Assembly: GCA_963840445.1 (NCBI GenBank)
Contig: CAWIZC010000001.1
Coordinates: 141,907-205,906 of the forward strand
Direction: 5' to 3'
DNA: 64,000 bases
Source: AWTP1-13 sp963840445
GTDB lineage: Bacteria > Pseudomonadota > Alphaproteobacteria > Rhizobiales > Hyphomicrobiaceae
The notes beneath the pieces are model-generated. The model ran no database searches, had not been told where the DNA came from, and worked only from the letters and a program-made list of their open reading frames with translations. Below are positions 43,259 through 51,627 of the stretch, one piece after another; the first letter of the stretch is position 1, and every line of letters starts with the position of its first letter. Made by a program: the position numbers and the translations under genes.

Positions 43259-43534
43259 TGTCAGTGCTTCCGTAGCTGTGTAGTTACGCAAAGAACCGGC
43301 GCGGGATCTGGAAAGCGGCCCCATTCTTGCAGCCCAGCCTGCAGCCCGATCTTCGGCGAATGAACAAGCTGTGCAACAGGAGCGGGTTGGAGTCGGCAGC
43401 GCAACTCACCCATGCCACAATTGGTGTGATCTTTGATAGGGAATTTGGGGTAGATCTGGCTTGCGGCCGAGCCGAATTCGGCGGGATTGAGCCAAGCAAC
43501 GATCGCTTCGATCGGAAAGGGACTTCGCTAGAAC

Positions 43535-44890
43535 GTGGCCGGCACCCGCAAGATGCTGATCGGTTCTTGCGTTGCCGTTGCGGGAGCAACGGCGGCGGCA
43601 GCCTTCGTTGCAGCCCAGGGTACGGCCAACCCTGACGAAGCCCGCAAGCGCCTGGATGCCGACCGCGGCCGACTGGAAGCAACACAGCGCCGCTCCAAAG
43701 AGCTGCAGGCTGACGTCGACAAGATCGGCGCGGAGCGGCAGCGCATCAACGAGCGGCTGGTCGATACGGCCCGGCTGATTCAGCAAAGCGAAGGCCAGCT
43801 CAACCTCATCGAGTCCAGGCTGGGTGACCTCGAAGCGCAGGAGAAGCAGCTGCGCGGTTCCCTGGCGCAGCGTCAGGGGTCCATCTCCTCGTTGCTAGCC
43901 GCCATGCAGCGCATGGGCCGCAACCCGCCGCCGGTGATGGTGACTAGGCGCGAGGACGCACTGTCGATGGTGCGCAGCGCCATGCTGCTGGCTGCGGCCT
44001 TTCCTGAGCTGAGAGGCCAGGCTCTCTCGCTGGCCGACCAGCTCAACGACCTCGTGCGTGTGATGACCGGGATTCGGACCGAGGGCGACAAGCTCAGGGC
44101 TGAGACGACGCGGTTGAACGACGCACGTACCCGCATCGCCTCGCTGCAGGAAACCAAGCGCCAGTCGTTGGCCGACAGGCAGCAGGAACTCGACAACGTA
44201 CGCAGGGCCGCGGCCGATATTTCCAAGAGCGTCTCCGACCTGAGCGACCTCATCTCCAAGCTCGACAAGGAGGTTGCCGAGCGGACCGGCCTCGGCACCT
44301 ACGAGGAGCAGTTGGCCGAGCAGCGGCGCCAGACGGGAGGCGCAACCGAGAAGCCCGGCGCCGCCGCGGAGGAGCGTGATACTGCGATTGTACTGGCACC
44401 GACCGAAGAGCGGGTCGCCATGCTCACGCCGGGCCGCATCAAGCCGGCCATGCCATTTGCGCAGACCAGGGGCCTGCTCCCGTTGCCAGCCAACGGTCGC
44501 CGTGTCCTCAATTACGGCGACAAGACCCAGTATGGCAGCCAATCCAAGGGCCTAGTGCTGGAGACCAGGCATGCGGCACAGGTCGTTTCGCCGTCGGACG
44601 GCTGGATCGTCTACTCGGGCGAGTTTCGCAGCTATGGTCGCCTCTTGATCATTAACGCCGGAGGCGGCTATCATATTCTATTGGCAGGATTATCTCAGAT
44701 CGATGTACAGCTGGGCCAGTTCGTGCTGGCCGGGGAGCCTGTTGGCGTGATGGCCGCGGCCCCAAAAGCTGCGCAGGCGACGATGCAGGACAATGCCCCC
44801 GTGCTCTATGTCGAGTTCCGCAAAGATCAGCGGCCAATAGATCCTGACCCCTGGTGGATGTCTGATGCCTCTCGAAAGGTGCAAGGATGA
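43535..44890 (+). CDS. EnvC-like murein hydrolase activator (M23 fold, probably non-catalytic)
   Basis: A 451-residue exported protein. A signal-like start (RKMLIGSCVAVAGATAAAAFVAAQG) is followed by a long coiled coil (residues about 30-260: DADRGRLEATQRRSKELQADVDKIGAERQRINERLVDT and so on). A LytM/M23 C-terminal domain follows (SKGLVLETRHAAQVVSPSDGWIVYSGEFRSYGRLLIINAGGGYHILLAGL). The metal ligands of active M23 enzymes (HxxxD and HxH) are missing, the EnvC pattern of a regulator that activates amidases. GTG 43535 keeps the RK at the signal start; ATG 43553 is possible. It precedes ctpA with an ATGA overlap. Confidence 0.88.
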   Translation: MAGTRKMLIGSCVAVAGATAAAAFVAAQGTANPDEARKRLDADRGRLEATQRRSKELQADVDKIGAERQRINERLVDTARLIQQSEGQLNLIESRLGDLEAQEKQLRGSLAQRQGSISSLLAAMQRMGRNPPPVMVTRREDALSMVRSAMLLAAAFPELRGQALSLADQLNDLVRVMTGIRTEGDKLRAETTRLNDARTRIASLQETKRQSLADRQQELDNVRRAAADISKSVSDLSDLISKLDKEVAERTGLGTYEEQLAEQRRQTGGATEKPGAAAEERDTAIVLAPTEERVAMLTPGRIKPAMPFAQTRGLLPLPANGRRVLNYGDKTQYGSQSKGLVLETRHAAQVVSPSDGWIVYSGEFRSYGRLLIINAGGGYHILLAGLSQIDVQLGQFVLAGEPVGVMAAAPKAAQATMQDNAPVLYVEFRKDQRPIDPDPWWMSDASRKVQG

Positions 44891-46260
44891 CGCGCAAATC
44901 TGACTACGCTTTCTGGACGTTCGTTATGCTCGCCTGCCTTGCGGGAGCCACGACCGTCCTCAACGTGACTCGCACCTATTCCGCCACTACGTCGAACTCC
45001 GAGATCTACAAGCAGTTGGATCTGTTCGGCGATGTGCTCGAGCGCGTGCGCGCCGACTACGTCGAGAAGCCCGATGATGCCATGCTGATCGACTCCGCGA
45101 TCAACGGCATGTTGACGGCGCTCGATCCGCACTCGGCCTACCTAAACCCGAAGAACTTCCGCGATATGCAAGTGCAGACGCGCGGCGAGTTCGGCGGCCT
45201 CGGCATCGAGGTGACGATGGAGAACGGCATCGTCAAGGTAGTTTCGCCGATCGACGATACGCCGGCAGCCAAGGCCGGCCTGCAGACCAACGACCTCATC
45301 ACGCATCTCGACGGCGACCAGATCGTCGGCCTGACGCTGGAGCAGGCGGTCGAGAAGATGCGCGGCCCGGTCAACACGCCGATCACCTTGACCATACTGC
45401 GCAAGGGTCGCGACGATCCCTTCGACATCAAGATCGTGCGCGATGTGATCCGCATCAATGCGATCAAGGCGCGTCAGGAAGGCGATGTCATCTACGTCAA
45501 GGTCTCGACCTTCAACGAGCAGACGCACGCCAACCTGGTGAAGCAGGTCGAAGCCCTCAAGAAGACGATGGGCAAGAACATCAAGGGCTATGTCATCGAT
45601 CTGCGCGGCAATCCGGGCGGTTTGCTCGACCAGGCGATCCAGGTGTCGGACGATTTCCTCGAGAAGGGCGCGATCGTGCTGACCAAGGGTCGCGGCCTGG
45701 AGGAGACGCAGCGCGCCAACGCCCGTCCGGGCGACATCACCGACGGCAAGCCGGTCGTGGTGCTGATCAACGGCGGCTCGGCTTCAGCCTCGGAGATCGT
45801 CGCCGGCGCCCTGCAGGATCACAAGCGGGCCATCGTGATCGGCACGCGCTCGTTCGGCAAAGGCTCCGTGCAGACCATCATTCCGCTTGGGGCGAACGGC
45901 GCCATCCGCCTGACCACCGCGCGCTACTACACGCCGTCCGGGCGCTCGATCCAGGCCAAGGGCATCGATCCCGATGTGGTGGTGGAGCAGGAATTGCCGC
46001 CTGAGCTGCAAACCAAGGGCGGCCCCGGCGCTGGGCGCACGCCGAGCGAGTCGAGCCTTCGGGGCCACCTGAAGAGCGAGACTGGCAAGGAAGGCTCGGG
46101 CTCGTCCAGCTACGTGCCCAAGGAGGCGGACAAGGATGCGCAGCTCCAGTACGCCCTGAAGGTGGCGCGCGGCGAGATCACCGTCGACCCGCAATTGAAG
46201 AAGGCGGAGGTTCCCTCCACCACTCCGACCGAGCCGAAGGCGGCCACCAAGCAGAAGTGA
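44887..46260 (+). CDS. ctpA: C-terminal processing protease (S41 family)
   Basis: A 457-residue periplasmic protease with an N-terminal membrane or signal segment (AFWTFVMLACLAGATTVLN), a PDZ domain (about residues 105-185: GLGIEVTMENGIVKVVSPIDDTPAAKAGLQTNDLI), and the S41 catalytic region with GGSASASEIVAGALQDHKRA and SFGKGSVQ, the Ser-Lys dyad (Lys325). A low-complexity C-terminal tail ends the protein. It cleaves proteins from their C-terminus and often pairs with an EnvC-like activator, its upstream neighbour. Confidence 0.95.
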   Translation: MTRKSDYAFWTFVMLACLAGATTVLNVTRTYSATTSNSEIYKQLDLFGDVLERVRADYVEKPDDAMLIDSAINGMLTALDPHSAYLNPKNFRDMQVQTRGEFGGLGIEVTMENGIVKVVSPIDDTPAAKAGLQTNDLITHLDGDQIVGLTLEQAVEKMRGPVNTPITLTILRKGRDDPFDIKIVRDVIRINAIKARQEGDVIYVKVSTFNEQTHANLVKQVEALKKTMGKNIKGYVIDLRGNPGGLLDQAIQVSDDFLEKGAIVLTKGRGLEETQRANARPGDITDGKPVVVLINGGSASASEIVAGALQDHKRAIVIGTRSFGKGSVQTIIPLGANGAIRLTTARYYTPSGRSIQAKGIDPDVVVEQELPPELQTKGGPGAGRTPSESSLRGHLKSETGKEGSGSSSYVPKEADKDAQLQYALKVARGEITVDPQLKKAEVPSTTPTEPKAATKQK

Positions 46261-46289
46261 GCACTCTCGAGTTCTCGCAGTGACGCTTG

Positions 46290-46312
46290 GGGCGCCGTCT
46301 TGGCGCCCTTTG
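46290..46312 (+). terminator. Terminator after ctpA
   Basis: A 7-bp perfect stem GGGCGCC/GGCGCCC with a five-base loop, followed by TTTGCGTTTC, lies 30 bases past the ctpA stop. It separates the envC-ctpA unit from the Nudix genes. Confidence 0.6.
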
Positions 46313-46367
46313 CGTTTCAACAAAGCTCAGCAAGCAGGGCGCCCGGCCCCCAAGGGAGAGCATCGGC

Positions 46368-46874
46368 ATGGACGTCGCGAGCCTGCCCTACCGCCCCTGC
46401 GTCGGCATCATGGTGTTGAATCGGGCGGGTCAGGTGTGGATCGGGCGCCGGCACGATGCGCCCGGCGAGCCGGAAGGGCCAGGAGCCTGGTGGCAGATGC
46501 CGCAGGGCGGCATCGACGAAGGTGAAGACCCGGCCAAGGCCGCCATTCGCGAGCTCTACGAGGAGACGGGCATCCGCTCGGTCGAGCCGATCGCCGAGAG
46601 CCCTCGATGGTACACCTATGACTTGCCGCCGGAGCTAGCGCTGAAAGCCTGGGGCGGGCGCTACCGCGGCCAGAAGCAGAAGTGGTTCGCACTGCGCTTC
46701 GTCGGCTCCGAAGACGAAATCGCCGTCACACGTCCGCCGGGACACCAGATCGAATTCGAGGCCTGGCGCTGGGCCGATCTGGATGAACTGATCGGCCTGA
46801 TCGTGCCCTTCAAGCGCGGCGTCTACGAGCAGGTCGTGCGGGATTTTGCGCCGCTGGCCAAGCCTGGCTCGTGA
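46368..46874 (+). CDS. rppH: RppH-type RNA pyrophosphohydrolase (Nudix), copy 1
   Basis: A 168-residue Nudix hydrolase: SLPYRPCVGIMVLNRAGQVWIGRRHD, WWQMPQGGIDEGEDPAKAAIRELYEETGI (complete Nudix box, GX5EX7REUXEEXGU) and RGQKQKWFALRF. RppH removes pyrophosphate from 5'-triphosphate mRNA ends and starts decay. GGGAGAG precedes ATG 46368. The frame is open earlier. A second rppH-like gene follows in the same direction, 106 bases on. Confidence 0.93.
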   Translation: MDVASLPYRPCVGIMVLNRAGQVWIGRRHDAPGEPEGPGAWWQMPQGGIDEGEDPAKAAIRELYEETGIRSVEPIAESPRWYTYDLPPELALKAWGGRYRGQKQKWFALRFVGSEDEIAVTRPPGHQIEFEAWRWADLDELIGLIVPFKRGVYEQVVRDFAPLAKPGS

Positions 46875-46980
46875 CAGCATCGCAACGGCGGTTGCGAACC
46901 CCTTCACATTATTGGCGGTTTTGCGTGACAAGAGGATGCAAATCACGCAACACTCGGGATTCCGAGGTGCACCGTCGACC

Positions 46981-47487
46981 ATGACTACTGCGACGACCAG
47001 TCTCGATCTGCCCTACCGCCCGTGCGTCGGCATCATGCTGATCAACGGCGACGGTTTGGTGTGGGTTGGTCGTCGCTTGCCGAAGTGGCAGGGTGATCGC
47101 TCGGCCTATATCTGGCAGATGCCGCAAGGTGGCATCACAGCCGGTGAAAGCGCCGAAGCCGCAGCCGTGCGCGAGCTGGAGGAGGAGACCGCCGTTCGCT
47201 CCGTGGAGGTTCTGGCGGAGGCGCCCGGCTGGCTCAGCTACGACCTGCCGAACGAGTTGCTCGGCATCGCACTGAAGGGCAGGTACCGCGGCCAGAAGCA
47301 GAAATGGTTCGCGATGCGCTTCACCGGCCAGGACAGCGACATCGATATCTCCGCGCGCCTCGGCCACAAGGCCGAGTTCGACGACTGGCGTTGGGCGCCA
47401 GCGGCCCAGATCCCGCAGTTGGCCGTGCCCTTCAAGCGGCAAATCTATCTGGATGTCGTGCGGACGTTCGGGCGGTTTCTGGGCTGA
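46981..47487 (+). CDS. RppH-like Nudix hydrolase, copy 2
   Basis: A 168-residue protein with the same layout and length as its upstream neighbour: DLPYRPCVGIMLINGDGLVWVGRRLP, YIWQMPQGGITAGESAEAAAVRELEEETAV and RGQKQKWFAMRF. The last glycine of the Nudix box (usually EETGI) is Ala here (EETAV), while the catalytic Glu residues remain. It is an ancient tandem paralogue rather than a recent copy because the sequences differ over much of the length. Substrate: possibly RNA caps, or another nucleoside phosphate. Confidence 0.9.
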   Translation: MTTATTSLDLPYRPCVGIMLINGDGLVWVGRRLPKWQGDRSAYIWQMPQGGITAGESAEAAAVRELEEETAVRSVEVLAEAPGWLSYDLPNELLGIALKGRYRGQKQKWFAMRFTGQDSDIDISARLGHKAEFDDWRWAPAAQIPQLAVPFKRQIYLDVVRTFGRFLG

Positions 47488-47555
47488 GCGATCGCGCATA
47501 AGGCATTCATTCTCCGACAATCTGGAAGACTACGACCTGTAATCTCTCTGTCATC

Positions 47556-47586
47556 TTGACGGTTCGTGTCGTTTTGTTTCTATAAT
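47556..47586 (+). promoter_or_regulatory. Sigma-70-like promoter for the membrane protein gene
   Basis: TTGACG (47556-47561) and a perfect TATAAT (47581-47586) are spaced 19 bases apart. The spacer is longer than ideal but both elements are strong. The following start at 47619 would give a leader of about 25 bases. Confidence 0.55.
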
Positions 47587-47618
47587 ATGCTGTTTTGGCA
47601 TATTTATGGGGACAGAGC

Positions 47619-49193
47619 GTGGATCGCGATTTGGGGTCGTTTCCGTCGGACCTGGAGCCTCTCGTCCGCCGCCTGATAGCTAGGGACTGCAAACTCCCGG
47701 AGGCGCTGGAAAAGAGTAGCCGGTTGCGCGGCGGGGAAGTCACGTTCTACAGGAACGTGTGGTTGGGGTTGATACAGCTAGCCGATGGCGATCGATACTA
47801 CTTCCTGACCCGACCACGGGGGAGGAGAGGCCGGCTCGTTCCGATATCAAATGCCGTCGGCGCCGTGGAGCGCGCCAACAGGCAGTACGCGCTCGCTCTG
47901 ACGATCGACAACGTTGCCGACTACCTGAACTTCTATTTCGCCTTCACCCCCAACGACGACCCCATGCTGTCGCGTATGCCGGGGGGCGGAGGCCCATCGC
48001 AGTTCGCTGTTCCCCGTAGCATTGACGACCTCGAAATCGAGGGTGCTGGACAAGCGGCGACTTCCGCCCGGACGAGTTGCAGCGACGAGTGCTTGGTGCG
48101 CGGGGCGATCTGGCACTTCCTGGACGAGGGAAGCCACCAGCGCATAGTCCCACTGAGGTACAGGCGGCGGCGTATCAAACCGTTCAGCGCGTTGGGCCGC
48201 ACTCCCATCCAGTTTCGCCATGCGGTGTTCGCGGTCGATTTTCGGGTACCGCAAGACACCGGCGTGCCGATCCTCAGCCATGCGGAGCTGCTCTTTCAGA
48301 GCAACACCGTGCGTGAGCCTACCTTTCCAGGCCCGGCCTGCCTGAGCATTCCAAAACGCATCAAGCGCTTCGAGCTTTGGCAGTATTTGCGCGACTGGTT
48401 GACTTGGCTCACGACCAAGGTCGGGCGAGGCGCAGCGGGTGTCGTGTGGGGCGTCTTCGCCCTCACCATGATGTACTTCTGGGGCTGCGCCGCGCTGCTC
48501 GCGGTCGGTGAATGGTTGGATTGGCAAGGCCCGCAGGACCAATTCGAATGGTGGACGGCGCGCCTCGGGCTGCCGGATTGGGCGCGAGTCGCCTACTGGT
48601 GGACGTGGGGCGCGATTCTAACCTTCTTGTGGGCTATCGTGCCCACCACCCACCGGGACAAGATCTTCAACTGGATCTTCCGCCTGTCTCCGCGCAGGAT
48701 TCAGCCTTGGATCGTCGGCGGCCTCGATCACTTCGTGACGCGATGGGACGAGGTCATGACCGCCCAGCACACCTTCGGCAAGCGGGCTTGGTGGTCTGCC
48801 ATTCACCTAGTGATATGGGGCACGTATCTGATCGCGGCGTTCACGTCGCTGCAGATCCTGTCCGATCTGACCGAAGCCCAGTCCATCCGGCCGCCGCTGC
48901 TCATCGCCGCCATGCTGGTCGTGCAGGCCCTCATCAACCTGCCGTTCATTGCCTTCGCGCTGATCCAGGGGCTCAAGCTTGTGGACTGGGTGAATCCGGT
49001 CGCCGAAGGCATCCTCGATGCATTGGTGGTGTGGGCCTTTCAGATCGCGATGGGCTTCGTGGTGCTCAAGGGGCTGTACCGTGTCTGGAGCTACACGGTG
49101 GAGGCCTCACCCTATACGTTCTTTAGGCGAATGCGTGCGCAGTCGACGAAAAAGCGCAGGGCCAACGCGACGGCCCCGGCAGATGCACCCTAA
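47619..49193 (+). CDS. Unrecognised membrane protein (524 aa)
   Basis: The protein has a soluble N-terminal half of about 260 residues, with VGVPIL-like motifs absent from families I know. It then has about five to six hydrophobic helices (AAGVVWGVFALTMMYFWGCAALLAVG, VAYWWTWGAILTFLWAIVP, HLVIWGTYLIAAFTSLQIL and PPLLIAAMLVVQALINLPFIAFALIQGL) and an Arg/Lys-rich tail. The GTG at 47619 has GGGGA six bases upstream and lies under a good promoter; the frame also opens upstream at 47595. Its stop codon overlaps the convergent atpC stop. I cannot assign a family or function. Confidence 0.7.
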   Translation: MDRDLGSFPSDLEPLVRRLIARDCKLPEALEKSSRLRGGEVTFYRNVWLGLIQLADGDRYYFLTRPRGRRGRLVPISNAVGAVERANRQYALALTIDNVADYLNFYFAFTPNDDPMLSRMPGGGGPSQFAVPRSIDDLEIEGAGQAATSARTSCSDECLVRGAIWHFLDEGSHQRIVPLRYRRRRIKPFSALGRTPIQFRHAVFAVDFRVPQDTGVPILSHAELLFQSNTVREPTFPGPACLSIPKRIKRFELWQYLRDWLTWLTTKVGRGAAGVVWGVFALTMMYFWGCAALLAVGEWLDWQGPQDQFEWWTARLGLPDWARVAYWWTWGAILTFLWAIVPTTHRDKIFNWIFRLSPRRIQPWIVGGLDHFVTRWDEVMTAQHTFGKRAWWSAIHLVIWGTYLIAAFTSLQILSDLTEAQSIRPPLLIAAMLVVQALINLPFIAFALIQGLKLVDWVNPVAEGILDALVVWAFQIAMGFVVLKGLYRVWSYTVEASPYTFFRRMRAQSTKKRRANATAPADAP

Positions 49194-49582
49194 CGCTGCA
49201 GCGCCTTCAGCTGCTCGACGGCGGAGACGGCGGCGAGGCGGGCGGTGTCGCTGGTGGCAGCCGCAAGCTCGGCCTCGGCGGTCACCAGCTCGGATGCGAT
49301 GACGGTCTGATCCAGGTGCTCGACGTCCCAGGCGCGCTCGGCGAGGACGGTAACGTGGGCGGCATCGACCTCGGCAAAGCCACCCTTGGCGAAGATGCGC
49401 GCTGTCTGCCCGTCGGCGAGCGACAGCTCGATCACACCCGGCCGCAGGGCCGAGATCACCGGAGCATGGCCGGGCAGGACCGTGAAGCGCCCCTCCATGC
49501 CGGGGATGACGACCCGCGCAGCGTCTTGCGACATCAACATGCGCTCGGGCGTAACGAGCTCGAACTTGAAGGTGTCAGCCAT
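49190..49582 (-). CDS. atpC: F1 ATP synthase epsilon subunit
   Basis: A 130-residue epsilon subunit: FKFELVTPERMLMSQDAARVVIPGMEGRFTVLPGHAPVISALRPGVIEL is the beta-sandwich domain, followed by a helical domain. It regulates rotation of the F1 motor. It is separated from atpD by a small gene and two palindromes, unlike the usual tight atpD-atpC order. Its stop overlaps the convergent membrane-protein gene. Confidence 0.95.
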   Translation of the reverse strand: MADTFKFELVTPERMLMSQDAARVVIPGMEGRFTVLPGHAPVISALRPGVIELSLADGQTARIFAKGGFAEVDAAHVTVLAERAWDVEHLDQTVIASELVTAEAELAAATSDTARLAAVSAVEQLKALQR

Positions 49583-49620
49583 CCACGCGGGTCCTTAAAG
49601 TCAATTGCCTTGCATACGGG

Positions 49621-49863
49621 CTAGTTTGTGCTGCCTGCGCCCGTCTTGGCGTCAACTTCCGCCGGCGTCTGCACGCCCTTGCCGCAGAACGGGCAGAAGA
49701 ATACCGGATGGTCGACCATGTTGGGTTCATCGTCTTCCTCGGCCATCAGACCGATCGACATGTAGAGCACGCCATCCTCCTCGGCGATCAGCGGCTCGAA
49801 CTCGTCGCTATGCAGTACATCCTTCAGGATCTCGCAGCAGCTTCCGAACTTGCTGTCCGCCAT
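49621..49863 (-). CDS. Small CPFC-motif protein (80 aa) between atpD and atpC
   Basis: The 80-residue acidic protein has one clear CxxC motif near its end (FFCPFCGKG), possibly half of a zinc ribbon or a redox site, plus a Cys pair near the start (GSCCEIL). MSIGLMAEEDDEPNMVD is a conserved-looking middle. GAGGG lies before the ATG. Its position inside the ATP synthase operon suggests cotranscription but not function. Unrecognised family. Confidence 0.7.
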   Translation of the reverse strand: MADSKFGSCCEILKDVLHSDEFEPLIAEEDGVLYMSIGLMAEEDDEPNMVDHPVFFCPFCGKGVQTPAEVDAKTGAGSTN

Positions 49864-49897
49864 GTGCCCTCTGTCCTTTTCTGGTTGCTGGCAGTTT

Positions 49898-49969
49898 AGT
49901 GTGATGATCGAGAAATTCGCCGGAGTTTGCCGCGTGGTTCTGAGCGAATTTCTCGATCTGAATCACACT
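49898..49969. repeat. Large inverted repeat (palindromic element A)
   Basis: Arms of 23 bases match perfectly apart from a three-base insert: AGTGTGAT-GATCGAGAAATTCGC at 49898-49920 and its complement at 49944-49969 (GCGAATTTCTCGATC, TGA, ATCACACT). The loop is 23 bases. It lies between atpD and the CPFC gene and precedes element B. Confidence 0.85.
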
Positions 49970-49983
49970 AGCAAGACTATGCT

Positions 49984-50063
49984 CCTAGTGTCCCTTTTGA
50001 TTGCGAAGTTCGCTCGGGATGCTAGCAGCGAGGTCAGGCGAACATCGCAATCGGGACACTAGG
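49984..50063. repeat. Large inverted repeat (palindromic element B) at the atpD stop
   Basis: Arms CCTAGTGTCCC + GATTGCGAAGTTCGC (49984-50013, with a TTTT insert) and GCGAACATCGCAATC + GGGACACTAGG (50039-50063) match with one mismatch. The loop is about 24 bases. It shares architecture with element A (same outer TAGTGT, inner TTCGC ends, similar loop length). The atpD stop codon TAG lies inside its right arm. It may terminate or stabilise the mRNA, or be a mobile palindrome. Confidence 0.85.
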
Positions 50064-51495
50064 CCGCCTCCGCCAACTGCTCGGCCTTGGCGACCGCCTC
50101 TTCGATGGTGCCGACCATGTAGAACGCCTGCTCCGGCAAGTGGTCGTAGTCGCCGTTGCACAATCCCTTGAAGCCTTTGATGGTGTCCTGGATCGACACG
50201 AGCTTGCCGGGCGAACCCGTAAATACCTCGGCGACGTGGAAGGGCTGGGACAGGAAGCGCTCGATCTTGCGGGCGCGCGCGACCGTCATCTTGTCCTCTT
50301 CGGACAGCTCATCCATGCCCAGAATGGCGATGATGTCCTGCAGCGACTTGTACTTCTGCAGGATCTGCTGCACGCGCCGGGCCACCTGATAGTGCTCCTC
50401 GCCGACCACGCGCGGCTCGAGAATGCGCGAGGTGGAGTCGAGCGGGTCGACGGCCGGATAGATGCCCTTCTCGGCGATCGAGCGCGACAGCACGGTCGTG
50501 GCGTCAAGATGGGCGAACGAGGTGGCGGGCGCCGGATCGGTCAGGTCGTCGGCCGGCACATAGATCGCCTGCACCGAGGTGATCGAGCCCTTCTGCGTGG
50601 TGGTGATGCGCTCCTGCAGCGCGCCCATGTCGGTCGCCAGCGTCGGCTGATAGCCGACCGCCGAAGGAATGCGGCCCAACAGCGCCGACACCTCGGAGCC
50701 CGCCTGCGTGAAGCGGAAGATGTTGTCGACGAAGAACAGCACGTCCTGGCCCTGGTCGCGGAAGTGTTCGGCGACGGTGAGGCCAGAGAGGCCGACACGG
50801 GCGCGAGCGCCGGGCGGCTCGTTCATTTGGCCGTACACCAGCGCGCACTTGGAGCCCTTGGTGGAGCCGCCGGCCTTCTTCGGGTCGATGTTGACCTTCG
50901 ACTCGATCATCTCGTGATAGAGGTCGTTGCCTTCACGCGTGCGCTCGCCAACGCCGGCGAACACCGAATAGCCGCCGTGCGCCTTGGCGACGTTGTTGAT
51001 CAGCTCCATGATCAGCACCGTCTTGCCGACGCCGGCACCGCCGAACAGGCCGATCTTGCCGCCCTTGGCGTAGGGCGCGAGCAGGTCCACGACCTTGATG
51101 CCGGTGACGAGAATGGCGGCTTCCGTCGACTGCTCCGCGAACGTCGGCGCCGGCTGATGGATGGCGCGCTTGCTGGCCGTCTTGATCGGGCCGGCCTCGT
51201 CGACGGGCTCGCCGATCACGTTCATGATGCGTCCGAGCGTCTCGTCGCCGACTGGGACGGCGATGGGCTGGCCGGTGTCAGTGACTTCCTGGCCGCGCAC
51301 CAGGCCTTCCGAGGAGTCCATGGCGACCGTGCGCACGGTGTTCTCGCCCAGATGCTGGGCGACCTCGAGCACCAGGCGCTGGCCCTGGTTGCTGGTCTCG
51401 AGCGCGTTCAGGATCTCAGGCAGATGCCCGTCGAACTGCACGTCGACGACGGCGCCCATGACCTGGCGAATCTTACCGACTTTGTTGGATGCCAT
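50059..51495 (-). CDS. atpD: F1 ATP synthase beta subunit
   Basis: A 478-residue catalytic subunit with the P-loop GGAGVGKT, DNIFRFTQAGSEVSALLGRIPSAVGYQPTLA and ASTFAH-like ATSFAHLDATTVLSR. ATP is made or hydrolysed here. The stop codon is inside palindromic element B. It follows atpG in the atpHAGD(C) operon with a REP-like element between them. Confidence 0.98.
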   Translation of the reverse strand: MASNKVGKIRQVMGAVVDVQFDGHLPEILNALETSNQGQRLVLEVAQHLGENTVRTVAMDSSEGLVRGQEVTDTGQPIAVPVGDETLGRIMNVIGEPVDEAGPIKTASKRAIHQPAPTFAEQSTEAAILVTGIKVVDLLAPYAKGGKIGLFGGAGVGKTVLIMELINNVAKAHGGYSVFAGVGERTREGNDLYHEMIESKVNIDPKKAGGSTKGSKCALVYGQMNEPPGARARVGLSGLTVAEHFRDQGQDVLFFVDNIFRFTQAGSEVSALLGRIPSAVGYQPTLATDMGALQERITTTQKGSITSVQAIYVPADDLTDPAPATSFAHLDATTVLSRSIAEKGIYPAVDPLDSTSRILEPRVVGEEHYQVARRVQQILQKYKSLQDIIAILGMDELSEEDKMTVARARKIERFLSQPFHVAEVFTGSPGKLVSIQDTIKGFKGLCNGDYDHLPEQAFYMVGTIEEAVAKAEQLAEAA

Positions 51496-51529
51496 GGCTC
51501 TTCCTTACGTCCTCGTCCTTCGTTTGGTC

Positions 51530-51620
51530 GTCATGCCGGGGCTTGGCTCCGGCATCCATCTATCCGCCTGCTCCAGTGCTTGCGGATGACTGGACCCCGG
51601 GCACAAGGCCCGGGCTGACA
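51530..51620. repeat. REP-like double-hairpin element between atpG and atpD
   Basis: Two hairpins sit in the intergenic gap: ATGCCGG/CCGGCAT (51533-51555) and CCCGGGC-ACAAG-GCCCGGG (51596-51614), joined by a GGATGACTGGA-type core. This resembles the palindromic elements, often with a CGTCATGCC...GGCATCC pattern, found between genes in alphaproteobacteria. It may stabilise or modulate the atp mRNA. Confidence 0.6.
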
Positions 51621-51627
51621 GCTATTT

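Noticed and set aside
43327..43635. Plus-strand frame before envC
   Set aside because: It overlaps the envC signal region in another frame and has no family pattern.
46981..47487. Recent duplicate of the first rppH
   Set aside because: The two proteins differ over much of their length, so the duplication is old or they came from different sources.
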